Source of the DNA: Mercurialis annua
Lineage: Eukaryota; Streptophyta; Magnoliopsida; Malpighiales; Euphorbiaceae
DNA: 64,000 nt
Direction of reading: 5' to 3'
Assembly: GCF_937616625.2 (NCBI RefSeq)
Contig: NC_065575.1
Coordinates: 8,315,501-8,379,500 of the forward strand
Position 1 is the first letter of the stretch. The number at the start of each line of letters is the position of its first letter. This document shows, piece after piece, positions 36,837-48,357 of this stretch. A program made the position numbers and the translations under genes. A model generated the notes under the pieces. The model was not told where the DNA came from and made no database searches. It worked only from the letters and a program-made list of their open reading frames with translations.

Positions 36837-38290
36837 ATACTGTTGTGTCATTTCCTTCTTGCTAAATTCATTCATAATGATATATTATATATGTTACAAC
36901 TTACAATTTCTTTGATTTTGAGTATAAGACAAATCCAATAATATAATATGTACCACTAAGATTGCTTGTTATTTGAAAATTTTTATCAAGCATAAATATT
37001 TAGCTTTACCAGTTTATTAGTGAAAATGTAATTTAACATACTTGACAACATCTATAACTTATCTTTTAAGAACAGATTCAAACAGTTTTTTCTATTTGTC
37101 ATGATTAATAATATATATATAACAAATTAACTAGTACTAAGTTAATAATACCAATTCATCAAAAAAGAAGATGTTAGTATTACCAAATTTATGAGAGGTC
37201 CATGAATTTTAAATAAATTTGATTTTGAATTATAATAACATCAATTTTATATATATTAATTTATTTCGGTTCATTTTCGCATACCCTTAAGGACTAACAT
37301 TGGAGTTGTTTTAATAAAGTGCACATGTTGGAATGGTGCAATATGTTAATGTTAATGTTATGAGTTATGACTAATGACCCCAACAAAACATAATTAATTA
37401 AACGTCGACTGTAACGAACACCAACCTGAACTAAATGACAAAATTTTGTGTTAGATCTAGTTTGGGGACTGACGAACCTGTTTCAAAGATCTAGTTTTTG
37501 GCTGCACGTGAATTTTGGAGTTCGTAACTAAATATTTATTATGACACTAAATTATATAAAAAAAATTCTCAGGAAAAAGCACAAATTAAAATTTTATTTT
37601 GAGAAGGTAGTTTTGAGTCGGTTGAAAGAATTTTTAACCCGATAAAGTTGTTGGTTCCTTGATAGATCCTAAGATCCTCAACTCAAACAGAAGAATAAAT
37701 AGAGTTTTTGTAGTTTTTTTTTTTTAGAAACTTGAAAAAAAAAATTAAAGAACTGGTTTCTTAGGGGCGTTGAAAACCACCTTCTAAATCTAACTAGTGG
37801 TTTTTTCAAAACTATAAAGTTGAGATCTTTAATTTAAATTATGTATGGGTGCTTGTTTAATGTGTTATTAGATCTATCTTGTTGGATTCATTTTGAAAAT
37901 GCGGATGGAGTTTTAGGTGCAAGCGGTTTTATGATATAATCAAATGGATATAATGGATTAAGACCCCGCATCTCGGGCAAAGCGCTATGTTTATATTTGT
38001 GGAATTTCGGCTTTAATTTATTTCTTTTCGATTAATTTTTTGCTTATTCTTTATAACTTTAGATGTATTTTGTTATTAGATTAGAGTTTTAAAAGTTCAT
38101 ATGGTTTGTTGTTTATGACTTTTATCTTGTATTTTAATCTTTTCTAATGAATCTATCTTTGAAAAAAAATTATCCCGTTTTTTTAGTTGTCGTTTAGCAA
38201 AGTTGTCTCTAATTAGTTGTCTATTTAAAATTTGAATGCGAGTTTAGCTATTATCTTCCAAATTTATCTCTTCTTAATAAATGACTCTAT
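36837..38290. other. Intergenic, no gene seen
   Basis: This is the 3' flank of the PB1 gene followed by AT-rich unique sequence. No supported gene or clear element. Confidence 0.5.
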
Positions 38291-38292
38291 TA

Positions 38293-38485
38293 GAGCTGGC
38301 CATGGGCCGGGTCAGCCCGTGAATAAGCCCGGTCAAACCCAGCCCAGAACCGGTCAAACCCAAAACCGGATCAAAACCGGCCCGGAACCGTGGACATACC
38401 GGTTTCGGGCTGGTTCCAAAAATTTGAACCGTGCACCGGCGATTTCGGGTCGGAACCGGCGGTTTAATGGTCATACCGTCCGATA
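38293..38485. repeat. GC-rich repeat, possible hAT end
   Basis: It begins TAGAGCTGGCCATGGGCCGG and is filled with alternating ccggtt, aaccgg and cccgg motifs, a style common at hAT-derived MITE ends in plants. No inverted partner end or 8-bp duplication was found, so it may be a fragment. Confidence 0.45.
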
Positions 38486-38489
38486 AAAA

Positions 38490-38912
38490 ATTATATTTGG
38501 TACATCATATTTGAAAATCAAAAGATTTGATACTTCAGTTTTAATACCGTTAACAATTAAAAGCTTCTATTAATTCCATTAATAATTTGGTATTCACTTT
38601 CAAACAATTTGATACCTCTGTTTTAATTTTCAAAACACCTACAACTTTATGTTGAATATAGGTATCAAATTGTTAACGAAATAAAATGTGAGTTATCAAA
38701 TCGTTTGAAAATGAGGTACCAAATCATTAACATAATTGAAAGTGAGGTACCAAATCGTTAACATAATTGAAAGTTAGGTACCAAATCGTTTGAAAGTGAA
38801 TATCAAATTATTAATGGAACTAACAGAAGCCTCTAATTGTTAAGGGTATTAAAACTAAAGTACCAAATTTTTTTATGTTCAAATAAAATGTATCAAAATA
38901 TAAATTATAATA
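38490..38912. mobile_element. Palindromic MITE-like repeat
   Basis: The left arm (ttggtacatc..., ttaataccgttaacaattaa, ttaatggtattcac-like) is mirrored by the right arm (gtgaatatcaaattattaat, ttgttaagggtattaaaac). In the centre gtgaggtaccaaatcgttaa is repeated two to three times. Ends are approximate. Confidence 0.65.
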
Positions 38913-38958
38913 AAAAAAACTCTTAAAATAATTTATTCTTAAATGAATAAGTTTATTA

Positions 38959-39558
38959 CTCCATCCGGTTCATAATATTTGGCGTATTTGAGAAATATTT
39001 TTGATTCATAATATTTATCACTTTAAAATATGAGTTAATATCAAAAAAATCACAAACTTTACACGTTTTTTCATTTTAATCACGCAGTTTAAATTTTCTC
39101 ATTTTCATGCACGAACTATCACTTTTTATCAAATTCATGCACGGTGCTGAAGTGGCACTCATTCATTGGTGTAAAATGATCTCCTTCTCAGCAAATTACA
39201 CCAATGGAGCCGTGACGCCTCAGCACCGTGCATGAATTTGAGAAAAAGTGGTAGTTCGTGTATGAAAATGAGAAAATTTAAACTGCGTGATTAAAATGAG
39301 AAAATTTATAAAGTTGGTGAATTTTTATGACATTAACCATTAAAATTTTAATAGAGGATTAATTGTTATTTTTCCATTCTCGTCCCTCATTAATTTATTG
39401 TAAAAATATAATAAACAAATAAAATAATAGTTATAAATGTAAATATATTTTAATGTAGGGTTAATTTAGTAAAATTGTCATTAAATTAAAACATATTAAT
39501 TATTTTCCTAATTTTTATGTCAATATCAAATGCGACAAATATTATAAACCGGTATGAG
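38959..39558. mobile_element. Stowaway-like MITE, interrupted
   Basis: The ends CTCCATCCGGTTCATAATATT and, inverted, CTCATACCGGTTTATAATATT are flanked by TA (38957-38958, 39559-39560). The element contains a second inverted-repeat MITE at about 39033-39338, which explains its 600-bp length. Confidence 0.85.
39033..39338. mobile_element. Palindromic MITE nested in the Stowaway
   Basis: The left arm (cacgcagtttaaattttctc, catgcacggtgctgaagtgg) is mirrored on the right (gcctcagcaccgtgcatgaa, gagaaaatttaaactgcgtg). This gives a near-perfect hairpin of about 300 bp with a loop near 39180. It has no coding capacity. Confidence 0.85.
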
Positions 39559-39569
39559 TAACTAAGAGA

Positions 39570-39952
39570 GGATATTAAACCACCTAGGTCACTGAGTTAT
39601 TCCAATGTTACAGAAAGGGTACTAAGTTTCAAATCGTTAAAAAATGGTCACTAAATTATCAAATTATTTCACGGAATGTCACTCAAGGCAAAACGCACCA
39701 AACGTTTTGCGTTTTATCCTACGTGGCATGCCATAATTAACAAAAGGTGTATAATTCAGTATCAATTTTGAACAAAATGGTATAGCTCAGTAACCATTTT
39801 GTAATTTGCGATAAACTCAACGACCTTCTTTTAAAACGGTGACCTCTTTGAGAAATAATTCAATAATTTAGTGACTATTTTTTAACGATTTAAAATTTAG
39901 TACCCTTTTTGTAATACTGGAATAACTCAATGACTCGGGGAGTTTAATATCC
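39570..39952. mobile_element. Mutator-type MITE, second family member
   Basis: The ends GGATATTAAAC and GTTTAATATCC match the MITE in the copia LTR. The target duplication AACTAAGAG is a 9-bp match (39560-39568 and 39953-39961). The interior includes acgtggcatgcc and aaaacg motifs shared with the other members. Confidence 0.88.
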
Positions 39953-40465
39953 AACTAAGAGCTGACAGCTATTAACAACAGGTAATAACTAAGTCAATTA
40001 AACAACCAATATACAACAGCTGAATTAAACAACCAATATAGCATTTCTGAATCAAACATGCCAATATAACATTTCTTTAATATGAATGATGTATTTGTCT
40101 TTCTTTCTTTTTTTAAAATAATTTTAGGCGCTTTTAATATGATTAGAGGCATTTCTTCTGTTTAAGAGAAAATTAGCCCATATACTGTTTTTGGGCTAAA
40201 ATATTATAATTTATACGGTGACCAAATTCATTTCAACTTTTTACGGGTACAAACTTTTTTTTTTTGATTTAACAAGATAAGTTTCACACAAACAAATTTT
40301 TAAAATTGACAAATACAGTGCCGTTAATGCAGCAACATCCACGATCAATCTGTTACTTTCCTTTTGCTTAAGATTTTCTCTAGATTTTCGGAACCATTTA
40401 GCACATTTTCTAATTAACCAAATATTACCAAAAACATTTTGAATGTAGGTTGAATCAGTTTTGTA
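39953..40465. other. Intergenic, no gene seen
   Basis: A short phrase around aacaaccaatata is repeated about three times at 40000-40080. No gene is supported. Confidence 0.5.
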
Positions 40466-41333
40466 ATGGCGAATACTAGGGCTGCCACCTCCAAATCGCC
40501 TACCGTTAAATCTCAATCAAAGAAAAACCCGCTTATGAAGTCGAAAGTTGTTGCAACTAAAAGGAAGGTTGATTTCAAAGATATTCCTTCTTCCAGCAAA
40601 CAACGTAGGCTTCAGAATGATGAAGAAGAGAGTGACAGTGATTTTGAGACTGTCAGTGATAACAAAAACAAAAAGGACAACAAAATTACTCTTCCTTCTC
40701 GCTATATTAGGGTTAGTGTTTGTACCAATTAACTTTGTGATTTCTTTAATTGATGGTGTTTATTATTTATTTTTTTCAATTAATTGTTTTATTGTTGTTT
40801 AATGAGTTGGTATTTGGGTGTTTTGTGAGTTTGTATTTAACTATATAGGAACTAAGGGTTAACTAATAATTATATACTAATCTTCTTTTAATTTCAATTT
40901 AATGTGTATGAATTATCTCTTTTGTGGGTATGTAACTATATGGGCACTAAGGGTTAACTAATAATGATTACTAATCTGTTTTTATTCTCAATTTAATGTG
41001 TATGAAGTATGTTTTTTGTGTTCTGATAACTATATTGGAACTAAGGGTTAACTTATAATGATGTATTAATCTTTTTTATTCTCAATCTAGCGTGTATGAA
41101 GTATGTTTTTTGTGTTTTGTTGCTTTTTGTTAAATCTGAGTAAGTTTTAAATAACTTATGTATAACTATATGGTCACTGATGGTTAATTATTAGTTAACT
41201 AGACTACATTATATTACAGTTTATTAATAAGTTAATATCATTAATGGTTTGTCAATTGTTTTCTTTATAGGATGGGGATTACTTTATCAAGCCTAATGAA
41301 CATTTTTCAGTCAAGGTTCAGCATTTTAAAGGG
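40466..41333 (+). CDS. Hypothetical basic protein, partial, likely transposon-linked
   Basis: An 82-codon first exon (40466-40711) is rich in Lys and Ser with an acidic patch (NDEEESDSDFETVSDNKNKK). It ends at a plausible donor (AGG|GTTAGT) and can join in phase to 41271-41333 (TATAG acceptor; DGDYFIKPNEHFSVKVQHFK). Beyond that I find no convincing third exon before a stop. I do not recognise a domain. It stands tail to tail with a Mutator-like transposase relic and may be that element's second gene or a captured fragment; this is inference. It could also be a random open frame. Confidence 0.35.
40840..41130. repeat. Three tandem repeats of about 100 bp
   Basis: The phrases aactaagggttaactaataa and tcaatttaatgtgtatgaa recur three times with about 90-100 bp spacing (near 40850, 40945 and 41035), inside the putative intron of the hypothetical gene. 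Confidence 0.85.
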
Positions 41334-41952
41334 GTAAATGTTATATCAAATATTAAGAAAATTTTGTCACCTCATTGACAGTGATGAGGAGGTGGAACCC
41401 AAACCAAAGATGAAGGGCGTTATCAGAATTTAACTCTGTTTTACACATTGGAATTGTTTTTTTTTTTTTAGATTTACAACATTAATAGGTGTTTAACTGT
41501 TTTTATCCGACCTTGTTTTTTGCAAACATTCGTTATTCAATCATATATTGTATTTTGTTATATATTATCTGTTTTATTTAAATTATGTCGTACATTTTTT
41601 TAAATTGTTGTTTATTACAAGTTATCTTATATGTCACTATTAGTTAACTAAGACTTTTTATGTTTAAAGAATATTTATACAAAATTAATAAATATCTATT
41701 AAAAACCATACTAGTTAACTAATAGTTAACTACACACAGTTAAGGAATTAACAATAAATTTTAAAACCATACTAGTTAACTAATAGATAATTGCTCATAG
41801 TTAAGGGATTACTAATAAATTTTAAAATTAACATGGTAAGGGTTTACTTTTTTTTATTAAAAATGATAACAATTTTGAAATATAAATAAATCACTTAAAA
41901 TCATCTAAAATAACATTATTCTTCTTAAATTAGAAATATGACAAAATTAACT

Positions 41953-42831
41953 TCACTTTGGAAGATTACGGCATGTTTTTTTGTTATGCCCCCGGTTTCC
42001 ACATCTGCTACATGTATTTTTTTCCTTTCTCTTATGACATGACTTCAATCTTTGTTTCTTCGGTCGTCCTGCTGGAATTTTTCCCATTGGCGGAAGAACG
42101 TCGGTATATTCCATGTCTTCTGCGTCATCCCAATCGCTTTGGCTAGGCATCGGAAAAACAATAGCCTCATATATTTTCACTAAATTTTCTTTTTTGAAAA
42201 ATTCTGCACAATATTGATAGGGATCCATGTGGTATTTGCAAGACACTGCAACTGCATGTGCACAAGGTAGCTCATCTTTTTGGAATCTACAACAACTGCA
42301 TGTCCTCTCAATGAGATCTACTATTGAAGTCCTTGTGCCATCTTGCACACTGCATATACATGTTACTGATGGGATAACCTGTATCATTTTAATTACATTT
42401 TTAGTTAACTAGAAAATTACTAAAAGTATTCTACAAGTTAAATGTATAAATATACTTGAAATAACATCTGATGTTACCTTCATTCTTCTAGCTAGTGAAT
42501 AGTTTTCCCTAAGTGCTTCTTCTGCTTTATTTGTCAGTTTTGTCATAGTATAAGAAGCTATGTTTCTATTTTTGTAACTCCACTCTTGAACTAATACCCT
42601 CAAATATTCCAGAAGTGTTGCAACTGGTAATTCCCTTGCTGATTTAATTGCTGCATTAAAAGACTCAGCAATATTCGATGTCATTGTCCAGTACCTGATA
42701 AAACTCCAATGATTAGTATTAAAAAACTAAATTAATGGTTAACTGTAAGTACCCTTGATCTTATAATTTGAGTAGTTTAGATTTTCATCCCATACTCCAT
42801 CATAGTATACAAGAACCTTCAATGTTGTCAT
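41953..42831 (-). pseudogene. Mutator-like (MuDR-type) transposase, internally deleted
   Basis: On the minus strand, 42831-42740 reads MTTLKVLVYYDGVWDENLNY, resembling the N-terminal start of plant MULE transposases. The next block (42694-42478) is MTSNIAESFNAAIKSARELP and onward, the region just after the catalytic domain. An intron (AAG|GTAACA to ATACAG) joins it to 42378-41953. That exon has a SWIM zinc finger (CSCCRFQKDELPCAHA) and a C-terminal zinc knuckle (CSRCGNRGHNKKTC). The DDE catalytic core between the N-terminus and the SWIM region is absent. The protein would normally cut and rejoin element ends in the nucleus; this copy cannot. Element termini were not identified. Confidence 0.88.
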
Positions 42832-42839
42832 TCCTGCAG

Positions 42840-43609
42840 TTTTTGAAAAAAATAATTTATGTCATCGGTTACTTAAGTTAACCTTTAGTTTACGATTAGT
42901 ACACTAATAGTTCACTTGAAAAAAAAATGTCATTTAATATCATCGTTAATATGCATCATTCAGGTTAACAATTGCACGCAAGTTCATTAACAATTTTTTC
43001 TTCAATATACATGTAATTCACTACTTATAACTCAAATTTTAAGCTGATGAATTATTATATCGTTGGTTTTGAATCACTAATGTTTTCGAATCATCACTGA
43101 TTCGAATCATTAGTAAACACCTAATTCACCGTCTATAATAGATAATTTCAGCATAATATATATGAAATTTTTTGTTTTAATTCAAGAAACCACTTACCCG
43201 TTTGAAATGCTGATTTTATGAAGGTCTTCTTCTGCTTGAAATTTACTTTTTGTCAAATTTTGACTTTTTGATTTTCTTCTTTTGCTTGAATCTCCGTTTC
43301 CTGTGGTCTTTTATTAGCAATTAAAGATTTTAATAGATTTATTTGTATCATATCAGGATCTTTTCCATAACTGTTGCTATAATTAAGCATTACAAAAGAT
43401 TCACCATCTTTCCTTTCTCACATATCCACCGTATTTATTATATTAACTAATCTATTTGTGTAATTTATAAACTAATAATTAATGTTGTCAATTTTTTTTT
43501 TGTCAACCGTAAATTTCATAATAAGTTTGTCTATGTTGGGTACTTATTAATTTTTCTCTCTGTTTAATTATAAAATAATAGGCCCAATTTTTTTTTGAGC
43601 AAATTACTT
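42840..43609. other. Flank of the transposase relic, no gene seen
   Basis: This is AT-rich sequence with taagttaacc and gttaac motifs like those on the other side of the transposase, so it may still lie inside the Mutator-like element. No terminus could be placed. Confidence 0.4.
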
Positions 43610-44077
43610 TGACATCTCTCACATTTGATATAATTTACAGTTTAGTCTCTCTTATTTAAAAATTAATATAACCCCTCACTTTTATTTTTGTCAACGATTT
43701 AGTCCTTCTGTCCATTTTTAGTGTTAGTCAACGAAGTTAAAGGACTTATGGGTAAATTAATTATCAAATCTGAGGGACGAAATCGTTGACAAAAACAAAA
43801 GTGAGGGGTAAAATCGTTGAGAAAAACAAAAGTGGAGGACCATATAGTTTTTCCACTTTTAATTTTCTCAACGATTTTACCCCTCACTTTTGTTTTTGTC
43901 AACGATTTCGTCCCTCAGATTTGATAATTAATTTACCCATAAATCCTTTGACTTCGTTGACTAACACTAAAAATGGACAGAGGGATTAAAATGTTGACGG
44001 AGACAAAAATGAGGGGCCATATAGTTTAATTTTTAAATAGGAGGAATTAAAGTGTGAATTATGTCAAATGTGAAAGG
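43610..44077. mobile_element. Long near-perfect palindrome (MITE-like)
   Basis: Arms of about 200 bp mirror each other: tcaacgatttagtccttctg against cagagggattaaaatgttga, and acccctcacttttgtttttg against caaaaacaaaagtgaggggt. Because of the symmetry the two strands carry almost the same 67-codon frame, which is not a real gene. A secondary mirror lies at the centre around 43790-43910. Confidence 0.88.
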
Positions 44078-44098
44078 TTTACTCATTATTTTTTTATT

Positions 44099-44436
44099 GG
44101 CTTAATACATAGTTTGACCCCTGAACTTGTACCCTTTTACCCATCTAACCTCTAAACTTAACGTCTCACCTATCGAACCTCTGAACTTGTTAAATAATCC
44201 GATTTGACCCTTGAACTTGATAAATTTGTAAATATTGAACCCTTCGTGTCCACCTGTCACTTGAAACATTCTAGAAGAAATTGTGTACGGAGGGGTTCAA
44301 TGTTTACGTATTTATCAAGTTCGGGGGTCAAATCGGGTTATTTAACAAGTTCAGGGGTTCGATAGGTGAGACGTTAAATTTAGGGGTTAGATGGGTAAAA
44401 GGGTATAAGTTCAGGGGTCAAACTATATATTAAGCC
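44099..44436. mobile_element. Mutator-type MITE, 338 bp, copy 1
   Basis: The ends GGCTTAATACATAGTTTGAC and, inverted, GGCTTAATATATAGTTTGAC lead into long arms that pair along most of the length. The target duplication is TTTTTTTATT on both sides (9-10 bp). The same element is at 44980-45317 in opposite orientation. Confidence 0.93.
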
Positions 44437-44979
44437 TTTTTTTATTCATTTTGTCTGTACACGTACATTAAATGCCATCCTTTTTGTATTATTATTCTGA
44501 AAAAAAGAATGCATAGGTGTATCATATTTTAGGGTCTATTTTAATAAACTTACATGTGCATTTTTTAAAGACCCAAAATTTGACTTTTTATTTACAAAAT
44601 ATATACTCTCCAATATTTCCCATACTTATTACAATGATATCAAAAGAATAAGCTTGACATAAAAGATCAACTAGGGCTAAATTCACAAAATTGATAAAAG
44701 AAAAACATAAATTCATAAAAGCGGTCAAGAACATCCTTTAACAAAAAAGAGTGGGATATAAATTTCATTTAATCAATCATAATTAAAATTTTATTAAAAA
44801 TATAATTAAAATTCTAATTAAACTCTAAATAACCTAATTACCCTAAATAAACCCTAATCAAACTTTAATAATATGAATTAAACCTAAACCTAAGCTCAAT
44901 CCATATACAACACTTGCCGAAGCACCTACCAACAAGCGAAGAACGACAATAAAAATCCACACATTCATGGAAAAATATT

Positions 44980-45317
44980 GGCTTAATACATAGTTTGACC
45001 CCTGAATTTGTACCCTTTTACCCATCTAACCTCCAAACTTAACGTCTCACCTATTGAACCCCTGAACTTGTTAAATAACCCGATTTGACCCGCGAACTTG
45101 ATAAATACGTAAACATTGAACCCCTCCGTACACAATTTCTTCTAGAACGTTTCAAGTGACAGGTGGACACGAAGGGTTCAATATTTGCATATTTATCAAG
45201 TTTAGGGGTCAAATCAGATTATTTAACAAGTTCATAGGTTCGATAGGTGAGACGTTAAGTTTAGGGGTTAGATGGGTAAAAGGGTACAAGTTCAGAGGTC
45301 AAACTATGTATTAAGCC
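44980..45317. mobile_element. Mutator-type MITE, 338 bp, copy 2
   Basis: It has the same termini and exactly the same length as copy 1. The asymmetric centre (cgtacacaatttcttctaga) is inverted relative to it. The target duplication AAAAATATT is perfect (44971-44979 and 45318-45326). Confidence 0.93.
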
Positions 45318-45326
45318 AAAAATATT

Positions 45327-46607
45327 GAACAAAAAGCCTGATATCATACAGTTTAGTCTTTATAGACTTTTAACTTTTTGTAAGATAATTATATATGACA
45401 TTAATTTTTAATATAATATAAATAAATATGTTAAAGATATTTGATTATATTTATATGCTGCAAAAACTAAATCATAATAAATAAGTAAAATACACTTAAA
45501 AGAGTAACCAAAATGAAAATTAAATTAAACAAACAAATAAGAGCAATTTAAAAAAAAATAAAACAAAAAACAATAAAAAACAACCAATGAACAACTAAAC
45601 AACAATAAATGAGTATCTAAAAAACAATCAAAGTACAATGAGTGAACAATTAAAAAGCAACCACAAGAAATAGAATACAAATAAATTACTAAACATATAT
45701 CACTTTTCTTTTAATTTCGATTAATCTGCAAATGTTTATGTAATTTGTATCTTTTTTTAGATTCTTTATAAAGTAATAGAGTTGTATTAGACAAAAATAT
45801 GATCTTTGTACACTCAAGACAAAAAAATCAAAGAATAAAGTTGCTCTATGAAAAGTGGCAAACATAAAATAAATTGTTAATTGAATGTAATTAAATATTT
45901 AAATTTTATAGAAAGAATAATATAGCTAAACTTTATTAATTTTTTTTTTTAACAAAGACTAAAACTTTCATTGATGAAAATAAAAATAAAAATAGGTGAA
46001 TGGGTTTTCAATAAATTAAAAAAACTATTCTAAAATAATGATGAGAGCTGTTTATACAGCTATCGATTACGGCTTTTTAAACCATCAAAAAGTTACCTAA
46101 AACATATGTAGTTCTAATTGAAAATACGATATTAGAACCGTCTGATTCTTTAATCTTCAAACTTTTCAAATCCCATCTTCAATATAGATTCATAAGTGAT
46201 CTCCCAATTTTCAAATCTATAAGAATATAGATCTAAATCTCGAAAAGATCAAAGAAGAGATAAAAGACTTCAAAAGTTTATTCAATTAAAATAAGAGTCA
46301 AACAAACACCTTAAAAAAGACTTATTGAAATAAAAAGAGTAGATTTGCGATTAATAGTACTATGGGCGGTGAGAAAATGATTTTCCAGTTAACCGGAAAA
46401 ATCATCTTCTCCCACCCTTAAAGAAGATGAAAAAGAAAAGGATTTTTTTGGTTTTAAAGAGAAAAGAGAGCACTATAGGAGATAGTAATCTGAACTTTAT
46501 TAGTTACTGCAGCAATTTTTCAGTATCTCTGGTTCATCTTTTCAACAGTTGAGGAAAAAAAGGCATAAATATACCATGCTGAACCACCATCACCACCACT
46601 ATTTGCA
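45327..46607. other. AT-rich intergenic, no gene seen
   Basis: No gene is supported. A local inverted repeat at about 46364-46420 (gggcggtgagaaaatgattt against aaatcatcttctcccaccc) can form a hairpin. Confidence 0.5.
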
Positions 46608-46987
46608 GGAAATTAAACTCTTTGAGTCATTAAATTATTCCAAAATTACAAAAATGACATTAAAATTTATTTCGTTAAAAAATAGTTTTAAATTTTTTTA
46701 AATTATTTCTTAAGAAGGTCATCGTTTTAAAAAAAAGGTCATTAAATTTATCGTAAATTACAAAACGGTTATTGACTTATACTCTTTTATTAGAAAAATA
46801 CCGAATTATATATTTTTTTATAATAGTGGCATGCCACGTAAGATAAAACGCAAAATATTTAATGTATTTTGCTTCGAGTAACATCACGTGAAATAATTTG
46901 ATAATTTAGTGACTTTTTTAACGATTTGAATTTTAATATTCTTTCTGTAATATTGCAAGAGTTCAGTAATCCAGAAGTTTAATATCC
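46608..46987. mobile_element. Mutator-type MITE, third family member
   Basis: The left end GGAAATTAAACTC and the right end GTTTAATATCC, plus the interior blocks (gtggcatgccacgtaagata, aaaacg), match the elements at 29898 and 39570. No clean target duplication is visible, so it is probably older. Confidence 0.78.
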
Positions 46988-47325
46988 ACCACATGCAAGT
47001 CCCTCTCTAACCATCCTCTTCCGCCTCATTCTCCAACCACCGATCATCACTTCAAAGCCAATTCTCCTCCTTACTCTCCTCCTTCTTTCACTTGCAGCCC
47101 TAGCTTTCATCGTCCAATAGAAAGGTGACGATCACGGTGGCCTCGCAGATTCCTACATATAGATGAGAAGAGAATAGTAGCAAATACGATAAATCAAAAA
47201 TAATAATCACAACTCCATCATAAATGGTGGAATTTAGAAATCGAAAATTTTTCTTTGCAATTTGTGAATATTACTTGCTAGAGATACAATTTTTTTCATT
47301 CATAGATGTTAGATTTAGTTGAACC
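46988..47325. other. Intergenic, no gene seen
   Basis: Pyrimidine-rich at its start (47000-47110). No supported gene or repeat. Confidence 0.45.
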
Positions 47326-47335
47326 ATACAAAAAA

Positions 47336-47893
47336 TGGACTATTATTTACTGTCCAAAGTTACTACCCACCGTCCAACTTTTTACCAAAATACTCTTAAG
47401 CCGTTTTCATTCTTTTTTAAAAAAAAAATCAGTTCTCAATTCAATTAAAAACCCAACGAATATCCGAGCGAATTTACAATAAAAATATCAAAATCGACTA
47501 AAAATAGAAGACGGAACCTCCGGTAAATAATCGGTTTATATTTATTTAATTTTTTTAATTTTTTTAATTTTTTAAACTTTTTTAATTTTTTTTAATGGGT
47601 CATCGCCTTGATCTGGCGATGGCCCATAGGGTCCATCGCCAAATCAAGACGATGACCCATTAAAAAAAAAATTAAAAAACGAAAAAATTAAAAACCGATT
47701 AATTATTAGAGGTTACCGTCCTCTATTTTTAGGTGATTTTGATATTTTTATTATAAATTTGCTCGGTTATTTGTCGGGGTTTTAGTTGAGTTGAGAGGAT
47801 TGAATTTTTTTTTTAGCTGAAAATGGCTTAGGAATATTTTGGTAAAAAGTTGGACGGTGGGTAGTAATTTTGGACGGCGAATAGTAAAACCAA
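47336..47893. mobile_element. Hairpin MITE upstream of the MurG gene
   Basis: The left arm (TGGACTATTATTTACTGTCC, actacccaccgtccaacttt) mirrors the right arm (aaagttggacggtgggtagt, ggacggcgaatagtaaaacc). The two arms pair for nearly the full 550 bp. The tip at 47620-47660 is itself mirrored (tgggtcatcgcc / gacgatgaccca). It is non-coding and lies about 270 bp before the MurG start codon. Confidence 0.88.
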
Positions 47894-48138
47894 AAAAAAA
47901 ACAAGTACTTATCTAAGAAATTTTAAATATTACAGATGATTTTTTTTAATGTGATAAATATTAGTATAATTTTAAAATTAATTTTGGACAAACATTTCTA
48001 CTATTTTAGATTTTTTGTAAACATCCGTATTCTTAATTATGTATGTGGGCTCATGGGTGTCTGAAAACTTCTCGTCGGAGTGTTAGTAGCTGCAGCTCTC
48101 ATCATCTCCCTTCTTTCCACTAAACCCAAACATCGCTA

Positions 48139-48357
48139 ATGCCCTCAACCATCATCTTCTCCAATGCCAACCACTATCCGCCACCACTACAACCACCGTC
48201 TCCTCCTACCCCGCCGCCTCTCTCCCTTCCCACAACTACCCACCTCCCCGTATCACCCTCCTCACCTCTCTTTCCCTTCCAAACTCAACATCCTCTGTTG
48301 CCTATCAATACACCACCCGAACCCCAACCAAACCTCCACCTCCACCACCGCCACTGA
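48139..48357 (+). other. Upstream out-of-frame ORF overlapping the MurG start
   Basis: An ATG at 48139 opens 72 codons in another frame and overlaps the first 65 codons of MurG, including the transit peptide region. It is Pro-rich only because the GC-biased repeat is read in another frame. If the mRNA begins upstream of it, it could reduce translation of the MurG frame. Confidence 0.4.

Noticed and set aside
40241..40516. Minus-strand 91-codon frame
   Set aside because: It overlaps the start of the plus-strand hypothetical ORF and shows no domain or splice partners.
43699..43989. Twin frames on opposite strands with nearly the same protein
   Set aside because: They are a consequence of the palindrome, not genes.
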